A stretch of DNA of 64,000 nucleotides from Actinocatenispora thailandica (GTDB taxonomy: Bacteria > Actinomycetota > Actinomycetes > Mycobacteriales > Micromonosporaceae), in NCBI RefSeq assembly GCF_016865425.1, contig NZ_AP023355.1, positions 124,001 to 188,000 of the forward strand. Reading direction: 5' to 3'. The translations under genes were made by a program, and so were the position numbers. Below the pieces are notes generated by a model, which ran no database searches, was not told the DNA's origin, and saw only the letters and a list, made by a program, of their open reading frames with translations. Every line of letters starts with the position of its first letter. Within the stretch, counting starts at the first letter, position 1. Shown piece by piece: positions 45,273 to 52,323 of this stretch.

Positions 45273-46366
45273 CGGCCCGGTCGCCCTGGGTTGCTTGCGC
45301 TGCGCCGGTTTCCGCTGCTTCGCCGGCTTGCCCGGGGCGGCCGGACGGCTGCCCGGTCGTACCGGTGCGGCCGGTGGCGCGCCGACCGACGGTGTCGCGG
45401 TCGCGGCCGGCGCGTTCGACGGCCGGCCACCGGTCGGGGCCGGCGCCGGCTGCGCAGGACGCGCCGGGCGTGCAGGCGCGTTCCCGGCGGTCGGCGCTCC
45501 CGCCGGGCTCGTTGCTGTGGATGGGGGCGTGGCGGGCGGTGCCGCCGGGCCCGGTGCTGCGGGTCGGGGGTGGCGGGCGGTGCCGCTGCGGTCGGCGCGG
45601 TGCGGCCGGTCCCGGCTGCCGCGGCCCGCGGGTTCGCGCCGGGTGCCGGCCCCGGCACGGTCGGGTAGGCGCCGCTGCCCTGGCCCGGCCGCTGTCTCAC
45701 GGTCGGGTACTGGCCGCTGGGCTGATCGGCCCGGGGCGGGACCGTCGGGTACTGGCCGCTGGGCTGTCCGGTGGTCGGGCGCTGCCCGCCGGCCGGATCG
45801 GTGCGTGGCGGGACGGTCGGGTACTGGCCGCTGGGTGGGTCGGTGCGTGGCGCGACGGTGGGGTACTGGCCGCTGGGCTGATCGGCCCGGGGCGGGACCG
45901 TCGGGTACTGCCCGCTGGGCTGTCCGGTGGTCGGGCGCTGCCCGCCGGCCGGATCGGTGCGTGGCGGGACGGTCGGGTACTGGCCGCTGGGTGGGTCGGT
46001 GCGCGACGCGACGGTGGGGTACTGGCCGCTCGGCTGGCTGGCGGCCGGGGGCACGGTGGGGTACTGGCCGCTGGGCGGTTCTGATGCGGGACGGGAGGTC
46101 GGTGGGGCCGCTTGGCCACCCGGACCGGCGGGGGCCGGTCGCGTACCCGGGGTCGCCGGGTTGGGGGGTGTCGGAGCGGCGCCGGGAGCGCGGAAGACCG
46201 CGAGCGGTGCTGGTCCCGTCGTGGCGCCGCCGGCGGGACCGCCGGTACTGCCGGGCGGTCGTTCCGGGCGCTCCTGGTCGGCTCGGGTGGGCGCCGGCTC
46301 GTCCGGCGCGGTGGCGTCGGACCTGGACTGGCGGGCCTGGTTGGCCCGGGACGGGGTGGTGGTCAT
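45191..46366 (-). CDS. Pro-rich SGQYPTV-repeat segment, probable 5' part of the VirB4-like gene
   Basis: The ATG at 46366 overlaps the PrgI-like stop (ATGA). The first ~270 codons encode a disordered protein with about ten SGQYPTV units separated by PPRTDP, PPRADQP or GGQRPTTGQP spacers. Past about base 45570 this frame turns into implausible Arg/His-rich sequence, while the VirB4 frame becomes protein-like. A run of five C residues on the coding strand (45566-45570) marks the switch point. Read as one gene with the ATPase, this would be its cytoplasmic N-terminal extension. Confidence 0.7.
   Translation of the reverse strand: MTTTPSRANQARQSRSDATAPDEPAPTRADQERPERPPGSTGGPAGGATTGPAPLAVFRAPGAAPTPPNPATPGTRPAPAGPGGQAAPPTSRPASEPPSGQYPTVPPAASQPSGQYPTVASRTDPPSGQYPTVPPRTDPAGGQRPTTGQPSGQYPTVPPRADQPSGQYPTVAPRTDPPSGQYPTVPPRTDPAGGQRPTTGQPSGQYPTVPPRADQPSGQYPTVRQRPGQGSGAYPTVPGPAPGANPRAAAAGTGRTAPTAAAPPATPDPQHRARRHRPPRPHPQQRARRERRPPGTRLHARRVLRSRRRPRPVAGRRTRRPRPRHRRSARHRPHRYDRAAVRPPRASRRSSGNRRSASNPGRPGRWPATAPRSTRTGRRRWSWRSPRSPGT
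45721..46032 (-). repeat. 156-base tandem duplication in the Pro-rich segment
   Basis: Bases 45721-45876 and 45877-46032 are near-identical direct repeats. Each encodes 52 residues containing three SGQYPTV units and one GGQRPTTGQP spacer. The length is a multiple of three, so the frame is kept. It is nested inside a shorter-period repeat, which favours copy-number change and assembly errors. Confidence 0.9.
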
Positions 46367-46725
46367 GTCAACTCCTGGCGGACGCGGACCCGGCTGGCGA
46401 CGAGCGACGGCTCAGGCCGTTCGGTGTGCGGTTCGCGGGTGCGGCGCCAGTCGGTGAGCGCGGTGCGCAGCACCTGCCGGGCCGGCCGGTCCGGATCCAC
46501 GTACCGAAAGACCAGCGAGGTGGCGACCATCGACAGCGCGATCTCCCAGGCCGGGAACAGGTCGACGGTCAGCGTGAAGGCGTAGTGGATGAGCATGAAC
46601 ACCGGGACGAGCAGGGCGAAGAGCCCGTATTGCGCGTACGGCAGCTGGAACGGCAGGGTGTAGCCGGGCGGGCCGAGGTAGAGCAGGCGTGCCCGGTAGA
46701 TGTCGTCGTCGGTCCGCAGCCGCAT
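46363..46725 (-). CDS. PrgI-like membrane protein of the T4SS-like operon
   Basis: 120 residues with two membrane helices (residues ~32-52 and ~58-75) and a basic cytoplasmic C-terminus. The size, two-helix hairpin and position directly before the VirB4-like gene match PrgI/VirB3-type proteins. GAGG lies 5 bases before the ATG at 46725. The stop overlaps the Pro-rich segment start. Confidence 0.75.
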   Translation of the reverse strand: MRLRTDDDIYRARLLYLGPPGYTLPFQLPYAQYGLFALLVPVFMLIHYAFTLTVDLFPAWEIALSMVATSLVFRYVDPDRPARQVLRTALTDWRRTREPHTERPEPSLVASRVRVRQELT

Positions 46726-46732
46726 CGAAACC

Positions 46733-47092
46733 TCACTTGAAGATGAGGTCGACGAGGTAGCCGCCGAGGAACAGCAGGGTGACGGCGCCGCCGATGAACA
46801 CCAGCCCGACGATCGCGATCACGGAGCTGGTGAGCACGCGGGACACCTCGCCCTTGTTCGCCCGGCCGATGAAGATCAGGCCGAGCACGGCGAGCAGGAT
46901 CGGCGCGATCTTGGTGGCGAGGAACTCGATGATGCCGCTGGTGTCGACGGTCTTGGGGGCGGCGAGGCCGCCGGAGAGGGCGCCTCCGGCGAGGTGGAGC
47001 ACGTGGGCGTCTGCGGCGGACAGCGGCAGGGCGCCGAGCGCGGCGCTGAGCGGAAACGTGCCCAGTCCGGCGCTCATGAGGTCGCTAATCAT
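46733..47092 (-). CDS. VirB2/TrbC-like small membrane protein of the T4SS-like operon
   Basis: 119 residues (ATG 47092; MSAGLG at 47077 is an alternative). A hydrophobic N-terminal part precedes two helices (IAPILLAVLGLIFIGRANKG near 65-83 and SVIAIVGLVFIGGAVTLLFLGGYLV near 90-114) joined by a polar turn. That is the pilin-like VirB2/TrbC layout. It is the first gene of the operon and lies next to the AT-richer control region. Confidence 0.7.
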   Translation of the reverse strand: MISDLMSAGLGTFPLSAALGALPLSAADAHVLHLAGGALSGGLAAPKTVDTSGIIEFLATKIAPILLAVLGLIFIGRANKGEVSRVLTSSVIAIVGLVFIGGAVTLLFLGGYLVDLIFK

Positions 47093-47308
47093 CGACCCGT
47101 CCCCCGTCGCTCTCCGTGTTCGTCACGAGTCTCATTGCTTCCAGCTTCCTCGATATCCCCACTTAGTGGTACTAGGTGATCACGGTGTGTCTCGTAGTAA
47201 CGCGTAAAGTGTCCCTGACTGTACATTGCACTCAACTATGCGACAAGGCAAGTTGCATGTAACATTAGTGCGCTCACGCCGCGGCGCGGAGCCGGAGGGA
47301 GGCGCGGC
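47093..47308. promoter_or_regulatory. AT-richer divergent control region of the T4SS-like operon
   Basis: This 216-base gap is visibly less GC-rich than its surroundings at 47135-47275. It contains the perfect palindrome CCACTTAGTGG (47159-47169) followed by ACTAGGTGATCA. Near 47221-47262 the related words TACATTGCAC and GTTGCATGTA form an imperfect inverted pair. These are good candidates for a promoter with repressor sites controlling the divergent genes. Confidence 0.65.
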
Positions 47309-47998
47309 ATGATCCGGACGCTCGCGACCGGTGCGTTGCTCGTCGTCCTCGGTGTCGTGCTCACCGGCCTCGGCGTGCACCAGCTCGGGGTGGTGCGCGC
47401 GGCGCGCAAGTGGCCCTCCGCACCCCGCCCGCGGATCGGGCGTGGGCTGGCCGCGGTCGAACTCGCGGCCGGACTGGTGGCCATCGCCGGCGGCGCGGTG
47501 GCGCTCGCCACCACGCTGCCGCTCACCGGCATCGCCGCGGTCGCAGCGTGCGCCGGTGCGGCGGTGATCGTGCTGGTGCTGGGCATGATCATCGCGGCCA
47601 AGGTGGCCGATCGGGTCGAACTCAACGCACTCATCCGGTCGCCTTCTCCCCTGTACCGCACGACGGCACCTCGACCGGGCGGGCCTCCCCAGACTGCCAC
47701 CTTTCCGCCGGTGAAAACCAGTCCCCCCGTGCATGAATCGGACAGTGCCGATCCGGCCGTCCCGACGGACGTGGAACCGGGCTGGGTGTTGACCGACCCG
47801 GCCGGCGGCTGGTACCTCTGCGTGATCACCGCCACAGGCCGCCGGCTGGTTCGGCTGCCTGACTTCCGCCTCGAACCGGCCGGCTCGACCGCGGAGCTGT
47901 CCGTCGCCGGCACCGTCGAACTGTCGGTGTGGCCGCTCGACGCGGCCGACTCCGGGCCGCCGGCGACCGCGGAGAGCCCGGCGGCGCCGGCACGGTGA
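47309..47998 (+). CDS. Membrane protein of unknown function, divergent from the T4SS-like operon
   Basis: 229 residues. Three membrane helices (about 5-27, 48-70 and 74-98) are followed by a soluble Pro-rich linker and a small C-terminal beta-rich domain (GWVLTDPAGGWYLCVITATGRRLVRLPDF). GGAGGGAGG precedes the ATG. The shared regulatory gap suggests a function linked to the secretion-like genes. No family is recognised. Confidence 0.7.
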   Translation: MIRTLATGALLVVLGVVLTGLGVHQLGVVRAARKWPSAPRPRIGRGLAAVELAAGLVAIAGGAVALATTLPLTGIAAVAACAGAAVIVLVLGMIIAAKVADRVELNALIRSPSPLYRTTAPRPGGPPQTATFPPVKTSPPVHESDSADPAVPTDVEPGWVLTDPAGGWYLCVITATGRRLVRLPDFRLEPAGSTAELSVAGTVELSVWPLDAADSGPPATAESPAAPAR

Positions 47999-48155
47999 CG
48001 GCCCCGCGGTCGGCGCCCCGACTCGACGGTTGCCCGGCCCGGCGACGGCACCGCCGGTCCGGACCAGCGGGTACCGGCCGGCCCGGACCGGCACCGAGCG
48101 GCCGGCCCCGCCGACGCGGCAGGAAGATCGCGGCACCGAAGGGAGCAAGCACAGC

Positions 48156-48515
48156 GTGGAGATCCCCGGCGCAGCGCCCGAACCCGACCGGATGCCGGCC
48201 GGGCTGGGCATCGATCCGGCCGAGCGAACGCCGCGGTCGTTCCACCTCTCCCGGCAGGTACTGGAACGCGCCCGCGCCGCCGCGTACTGGCTGAGCAGCA
48301 CCGACGGCGCCGGCCCCACCACGATCTCCGAGCTGGTCGAACGAGCCGTCCGGCAGGAGGTGGAGCGGCTGGAGGCCGAGCACAACGACGGCCAGCCGTT
48401 CCCCGCCGTCGTCGGCCGGATGCGGACCGGCCCCGGAGCGGCCGGCGCCGAACGCATCCGGCGTGCCCAGCGGGCTCGCCGGCGCGCCGCGGGCGGCTCC
48501 GCCGGTACCGGCTGA
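48156..48515 (+). CDS. Ribbon-helix-helix / ParB-like DNA-binding protein
   Basis: 119 residues from the GTG at 48156, with GGGAG about 10 bases upstream. The core TPRSFHLSRQVLERARAAAYWLSSTD...TTISELVERAVRQEVERLE fits a beta strand followed by two helices, as in CopG/ParG-type proteins and the centromere-binding proteins of actinobacterial plasmids. The C-terminus is basic (RAQRARRRAAGG). A tandem repeat array starts at its stop codon, an arrangement that invites the idea that it binds there. Confidence 0.65.
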   Translation: MEIPGAAPEPDRMPAGLGIDPAERTPRSFHLSRQVLERARAAAYWLSSTDGAGPTTISELVERAVRQEVERLEAEHNDGQPFPAVVGRMRTGPGAAGAERIRRAQRARRRAAGGSAGTG

Positions 48516-48740
48516 ACCGCCGGGCTCCGCGCCCCGGCGCACCGCGCGGCTGCCGGTCGAACCGCCGGCCGCGGCCCGGCGGCACCCGCGCGGCTGCCGG
48601 TCGAACCGCCGGGCTCCGCGGCCCGGCGGCACCCGTGCGGCTGCCGGTCGAACCGCCGGGCTCCGCGCGCTGGCCGCACCCGTGCGGCTACCGGCACCGG
48701 CGGGCTCCGCGCGCTGGCCGCACCGCGGCTGCCGGGTACC
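48515..48740. repeat. Tandem array of ~45-base GC-rich repeats
   Basis: Units beginning AACCGCCGG(GCTCCGCG) start at 48515, 48560, 48604 and 48651, with a degenerate partial fifth near 48698. Each ends in GCGGCTGCCGGTCG or a close variant. The units abut, without spacers. The 348-base region from 48516 to the folP start at 48864 contains no convincing gene. The repeat may be a protein-binding array or simple expansion. Confidence 0.85.
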
Positions 48741-48863
48741 GGGTGCCGGTCGGACCGGGCGGTGCGCTGCGACACCGCGGGCATGAGGTTCCCCACCGGC
48801 CCGGCGGCCGCTCGGACCGGTAGCGTCGGTGCCGTGAGGGAGCACAGTGGGGGGAAGTTCGCG

Positions 48864-49697
48864 GTGCACCGATCGAGCGCCGCACCGGTCGTGATGGGCG
48901 TGCTCAACGTGACGCCGGATTCGTTCTCCGACGGCGGACGGTACGACGACCTCGACGCCGCGGTGGCGCACGGCGTGCGGATGTGGCGGGACGGCGCCGA
49001 GCTGGTGGACGTCGGCGGCGAGTCCACCCGCCCGGGCGCCGACCGGGTCGACGCCGCGACCGAACGGGCCCGGGTGGTCCCGGTGATCCGGGAGCTGGCC
49101 GCCGCCGGTGTGCCGATGAGCATCGACACCACCCGCGCCGAGGTGGCCGCCGCGGCGCTGGCGGCGGGTGTGTCGGTGGTCAACGACGTGTCCGGCGGTC
49201 TGGCCGATCCGGACATGGTGCGGGTGGTGGCCGACGCCGGCTGCCCGTGGATCCTGATGCACTGGCGCGACCACTCGAAGCGGATGTACCGGCTGGCGAG
49301 CTACCGCGACGTGGTCGTCGACGTGCGGGACGAGCTGGCCGAGCGGGTGGACGCGGCGGTCGCCGGCGGGGTCGCGGCCGAGCGGATCGTGGTCGACCCC
49401 GGGCTCGGTTTCGCGAAGACCCCGGCGCACAACTGGCAGCTGCTCGCGCACCTGGACACGTTGCGCGGCCTGGGATTCCCGGTCCTGGTCGGGGTGAGCC
49501 GCAAGTCGTTCCTGGGTTCCCTGCTGGCCGGGCCGGACGGTACGCCACGGCCGGTCGACGATCGGGAAGCGGCGAGCCTCGCGGCGAACCTGTTCGCGGT
49601 GGACGCCGGCGCCTGGGGCATTCGGGTGCACGAGGTGCGGTCCACGGTGGACGCCGTCCGGTCCTGGCGGTCGGCGCGGACGGGCGTCGCGCAATGA
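48864..49697 (+). CDS. folP: Dihydropteroate synthase
   Basis: 277 residues. It condenses p-aminobenzoate with dihydropterin pyrophosphate. Motifs are VVMGVLNVTPDSFSDGG near residue 9, LVDVGGESTRPGA near 50, the IDTTRAE loop near 95 and GVSRKSFLG near 215. The GTG at 48864 has GGGGGGAAG about 6 bases upstream; GTG 48834 would add ten residues. folE, usually next door, is ~15.7 kb upstream. The stop overlaps an ATG in the folB frame (ATGA). Confidence 0.95.
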   Translation: MHRSSAAPVVMGVLNVTPDSFSDGGRYDDLDAAVAHGVRMWRDGAELVDVGGESTRPGADRVDAATERARVVPVIRELAAAGVPMSIDTTRAEVAAAALAAGVSVVNDVSGGLADPDMVRVVADAGCPWILMHWRDHSKRMYRLASYRDVVVDVRDELAERVDAAVAGGVAAERIVVDPGLGFAKTPAHNWQLLAHLDTLRGLGFPVLVGVSRKSFLGSLLAGPDGTPRPVDDREAASLAANLFAVDAGAWGIRVHEVRSTVDAVRSWRSARTGVAQ

Positions 49698-49750
49698 GCG
49701 AGCGAATCACGCTCGGTGCCTCGTCGTCGTACCGACCGAAGGGGTCGACG

Positions 49751-50152
49751 GTGAGTGACCGGATCACGCTGACCGGGCTGCGCGTGCGTGGCCGGCACGG
49801 GGTGTACGACTTCGAGCGGGAGAACGGGCAGGACTTCGTCGTCGACGCCGAGCTGGAGCTGGACCTGTCCCGCCCGGCGCGTACCGACGAGGTGACCGAC
49901 ACGGTGCACTACGGTGAGCTGGCCGATCGGCTGGCGGCGATCGTCGCCGGTGCGCCGGTGCGGTTGATCGAGACGCTCGCCGATCGGCTGGCCGCTGCGT
50001 GCCTCGCCGACCCGCGGGTCGACCGGGTTCGGCTGACCGTGCACAAGCCGCAGGCGCCGATCGCGCACGGGTTCACCGACGTGTCGGTGACGCTGGTGCG
50101 CGACCGTACCTCCGGTGCGGACGGCGGTCCGGCGAGGAAGGAACCCCGATGA
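49751..50152 (+). CDS. folB: Dihydroneopterin aldolase
   Basis: 133 residues from the GTG at 49751 (MSDRITLTGLRVRGRHGVYDFE). The GRHGVYDFEREN catalytic region and VRLTVHKPQAPIAHGF near residue 100 are typical. An in-frame ATG at 49694 overlaps the folP stop and would add 19 residues beginning MSERITLG, a near-copy of the true N-terminus, so either start is possible. Its product normally passes to FolK, which is not encoded next to it. Confidence 0.93.
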   Translation: MSDRITLTGLRVRGRHGVYDFERENGQDFVVDAELELDLSRPARTDEVTDTVHYGELADRLAAIVAGAPVRLIETLADRLAAACLADPRVDRVRLTVHKPQAPIAHGFTDVSVTLVRDRTSGADGGPARKEPR

Positions 50153-50637
50153 GCGAGCCGCCGCAGCCGCGGGTGCGGCCGACCAGCGTGCCGACCCTGG
50201 TGGTGACGGTGTTGCTGGCCGGGGTGGCCGGCTGGTTGCTGTTCGCCCGCTTCTACGGGTCGCTGCCGCCGTTGCCGTTGCTGCCGGCGATCACCCTCGC
50301 GATCCTCGCGATCGTCGAGGGCATCACGGCGCTGAGCACCGGTCGGCGGATCGCCCGCAAGCCCGGTACCGAGCCGGTCAACCCGCTCAGCGTGGCGCGG
50401 TACGTGCTGATCGCGAAGGCGTCGTCGGCGGCCGGTGCCCTGTTCACCGGGCTGTACGCGGGTGGCCTGCTGTGGCTGGTGCAGAACCGCGGCCAGCTCG
50501 CGTCCGCGGCGGCCGACGTGTTGCCGGCCGCGGCCGGCGCGGTGTCGTCGATGGCCCTGGCCGCCGCCGCCCTGTGGTTGGAGCACTCCTGCCGGATCCC
50601 GCCCGACCCGGAGGACGAGAACCAGCAGAAGCCGTAG
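50149..50637 (+). CDS. DUF3180 membrane protein
   Basis: 162 residues with four membrane helices (about 16-33, 40-58, 85-108 and 118-140) and a short acidic C-terminus. It matches the DUF3180 protein that follows folK in many actinobacteria. The ATG overlaps the folB stop by 4 bases, and AAGGA precedes it. Function is unknown. Its direct contact with folB shows where folK is missing. Confidence 0.88.
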   Translation: MSEPPQPRVRPTSVPTLVVTVLLAGVAGWLLFARFYGSLPPLPLLPAITLAILAIVEGITALSTGRRIARKPGTEPVNPLSVARYVLIAKASSAAGALFTGLYAGGLLWLVQNRGQLASAAADVLPAAAGAVSSMALAAAALWLEHSCRIPPDPEDENQQKP

Positions 50638-50752
50638 CCTTCCCGAGTGCCGAGCGTGCACGCGTCGTGCCGGCGTGCGACCGTGGAACCGGTGGGCGAC
50701 GATGTCGGCAAGCGCGTTGCCGACCGGCGGGTGCGCTGCCGAGGGGGCCAAC

Positions 50753-51931
50753 ATGTCCGAGGACGATTCGACGGTCCGGCTGCCCGGCCGCCGGTCCGAG
50801 CCGAGCCGCTATCCCGACGAGCTGCCGGACCAGGGGTTCGGGTACGGCGACGACTACCCGTCCGGCGATCCGACGTTCGATCCGGGCTACGCGACGCCGG
50901 AGAGCGATCGGACGCTGACCCTGCCGGGACAGGCTCCGCCCGGTGCGCTGCTCACCCCGCCGCCCCCGCCGGAGAGCGACCGGCTGCTGGTGCACGTGGT
51001 CTGGGAGTTGCTGCTGGCGGTGCTGGTCGCCGGGCTCGCGGTGTTCTGCTGGCGGGTGCAGCCGGCGATGTTCCACGACGCCGAGCTTCGGGTGATCGCG
51101 GTGCAGGCGGCGGCGCTCGGACTGCTCGCGATGGCGGTGTCGGTGTCGCTGCGGGCCGGCGCTCCGAATCTGGCGGTCGGCGCGTTCGCCGCGGTCGCCG
51201 GCGTGCTGTTCGCCCGGGCGTACGAGCACGACCTGCCGGTGGCGCTGGTCCCGGGCCTGGGGGTGGCGCTGGTCGCCGGCCTGGCGCTGGGGGTGCTGGT
51301 GGCGCTGCTGCATGTACCGGCCTGGGCGGCGTCGCTCGCCGCGCTGTGCGGCGGGTTCGTGGCGACCACGCTGATCGGCCACGGCAACCCGGTCGCGGTG
51401 GCGGACGGCGTGCCGGATCCGCATCGCTGGGCGTACGTGTGGTTCATCGCGGTGGCCGCGGCCTCGGTGCTGGCCGGGGTGTTCGGGCTGGTCCGGCCGC
51501 TGCGCCGGGCGGTCGGTGCGTTCCGGCCGGGCGCCGACCCGGCGGAGCGGCGCGGCCCCGGCGCGGCGCTGATGGTGGTTCTCGCGCTGACCGTGTCCGG
51601 TGGCCTGGCCGGGCTGTCCGGGGTGCTCACCGCGGTGCAGCAGCGCACCGCCGGTGGGTCCGGTTCGATCCTGCCGCAGCTGCTGCTCGCGCTCGGCGCG
51701 GTGCTGGTGGGCGGCGTCTCGGCGTACGGGCGGCGCGGCGGCGTGCTCGGCACCATGCTGGGAGTGCTGGCGGTGGTGCTCGCGGTGCAGTTCGGCGTGC
51801 TGCGCGGCTGGTCCGGGCCGGCCACCACGTTCGGGGTGGCGGGCGGCGCGATCGTGCTGGGGCTGGTGGTGACGCGGCTGGTGGAGTGGGGCGGCCGGCG
51901 CCGCGAGAGCGCCCGTATGCTCGGCGTATGA
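50753..51931 (+). CDS. ABC-type permease-like membrane protein (RbsC-like)
   Basis: 392 residues. A ~75-residue polar N-terminus (acidic, Pro/Tyr-rich) is followed by about nine to ten membrane segments with branched-chain/monosaccharide permease character (GAPNLAVGAFAAVAGVLFAR near 135, GLAGLSGVLTAVQQRT near 290). No ATPase or binding protein is adjacent, so a transport role is inferred from fold only. A GAGGGGG ribosome site precedes the ATG. Confidence 0.75.
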   Translation: MSEDDSTVRLPGRRSEPSRYPDELPDQGFGYGDDYPSGDPTFDPGYATPESDRTLTLPGQAPPGALLTPPPPPESDRLLVHVVWELLLAVLVAGLAVFCWRVQPAMFHDAELRVIAVQAAALGLLAMAVSVSLRAGAPNLAVGAFAAVAGVLFARAYEHDLPVALVPGLGVALVAGLALGVLVALLHVPAWAASLAALCGGFVATTLIGHGNPVAVADGVPDPHRWAYVWFIAVAAASVLAGVFGLVRPLRRAVGAFRPGADPAERRGPGAALMVVLALTVSGGLAGLSGVLTAVQQRTAGGSGSILPQLLLALGAVLVGGVSAYGRRGGVLGTMLGVLAVVLAVQFGVLRGWSGPATTFGVAGGAIVLGLVVTRLVEWGGRRRESARMLGV

Positions 51932-52230
51932 CCGAGGGTACGTCGAGCAACGAACTCGACGAGCTGGACGCGCTGTCCACCGAGGAGCTGCGCGAGCGGG
52001 CCTTCGCGCTGGCACACCGCCGGCACGACCGGCACTTCTTCGCCGACCTGGTCCGGCACCTGCCGCACGCCCAGGAGAGCAACCTGCTGGACGATTCCAG
52101 CGGCTCGATCGGCGAGTTCGTCGACGAGCTGGTCGGGGTGTGGCGCGAGTTCACCGGGCACGAGTCGTACGGGGACGCCGAGCCGCTGATGCGCGCCCGC
52201 TTCATCGACTACCTCACCAAGCACGCATAA
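51928..52230 (+). CDS. Small conserved acidic protein, unknown function
   Basis: 100 residues, helical, without a membrane segment. Core: LDALSTEELRERAFALAHRRHDRHFFADLVRHLPHAQES, followed by an SIGEFVDELVGVWREF helix. It overlaps the permease-like gene by ATGA, so the two are coexpressed. No known domain is recognised. Confidence 0.75.
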   Translation: MTEGTSSNELDELDALSTEELRERAFALAHRRHDRHFFADLVRHLPHAQESNLLDDSSGSIGEFVDELVGVWREFTGHESYGDAEPLMRARFIDYLTKHA

Positions 52231-52246
52231 CCCCCACCCCACCGCG

Positions 52247-52318
52247 CGCCTTGTCGATCATGGGGTCATCCGCGTGGGAAGCGTCTGCTGACCGGACAAC
52301 GCCATGATCGACAAGGCG
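52247..52318. repeat. REP-like inverted repeat between convergent genes (copy 1)
   Basis: Seventeen-base arms CGCCTTGTCGATCATGG (52247-52263) and the exact complement (52302-52318) enclose 38 bases. A diverged relative with the same GTCGATC...CCATGATCGAC ends is at 54985-55045. The position between two convergent genes suggests a possible terminator role, but the sharing of ends suggests a dispersed palindromic repeat. Confidence 0.8.
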
Positions 52319-52323
52319 GTGGG

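Noticed and set aside
45708-46080. Possible CRISPR-like periodic repeat
   Set aside because: It is an in-frame coding repeat (SGQYPTV units) with variable spacing and no spacers.
48515-48740. Possible CRISPR array
   Set aside because: Repeats abut without unique spacers and no cas gene is present.
48463-48786. Small plus-strand open frame covering the repeat array
   Set aside because: The predicted protein only translates the repeats (Pro/Arg/Ala), has no ribosome site and overlaps the RHH-like gene.
47826-49694. Minus-strand open frames across folP and the repeat array
   Set aside because: Composition follows the antisense of folP and the GC-rich repeats; no recognisable domain.
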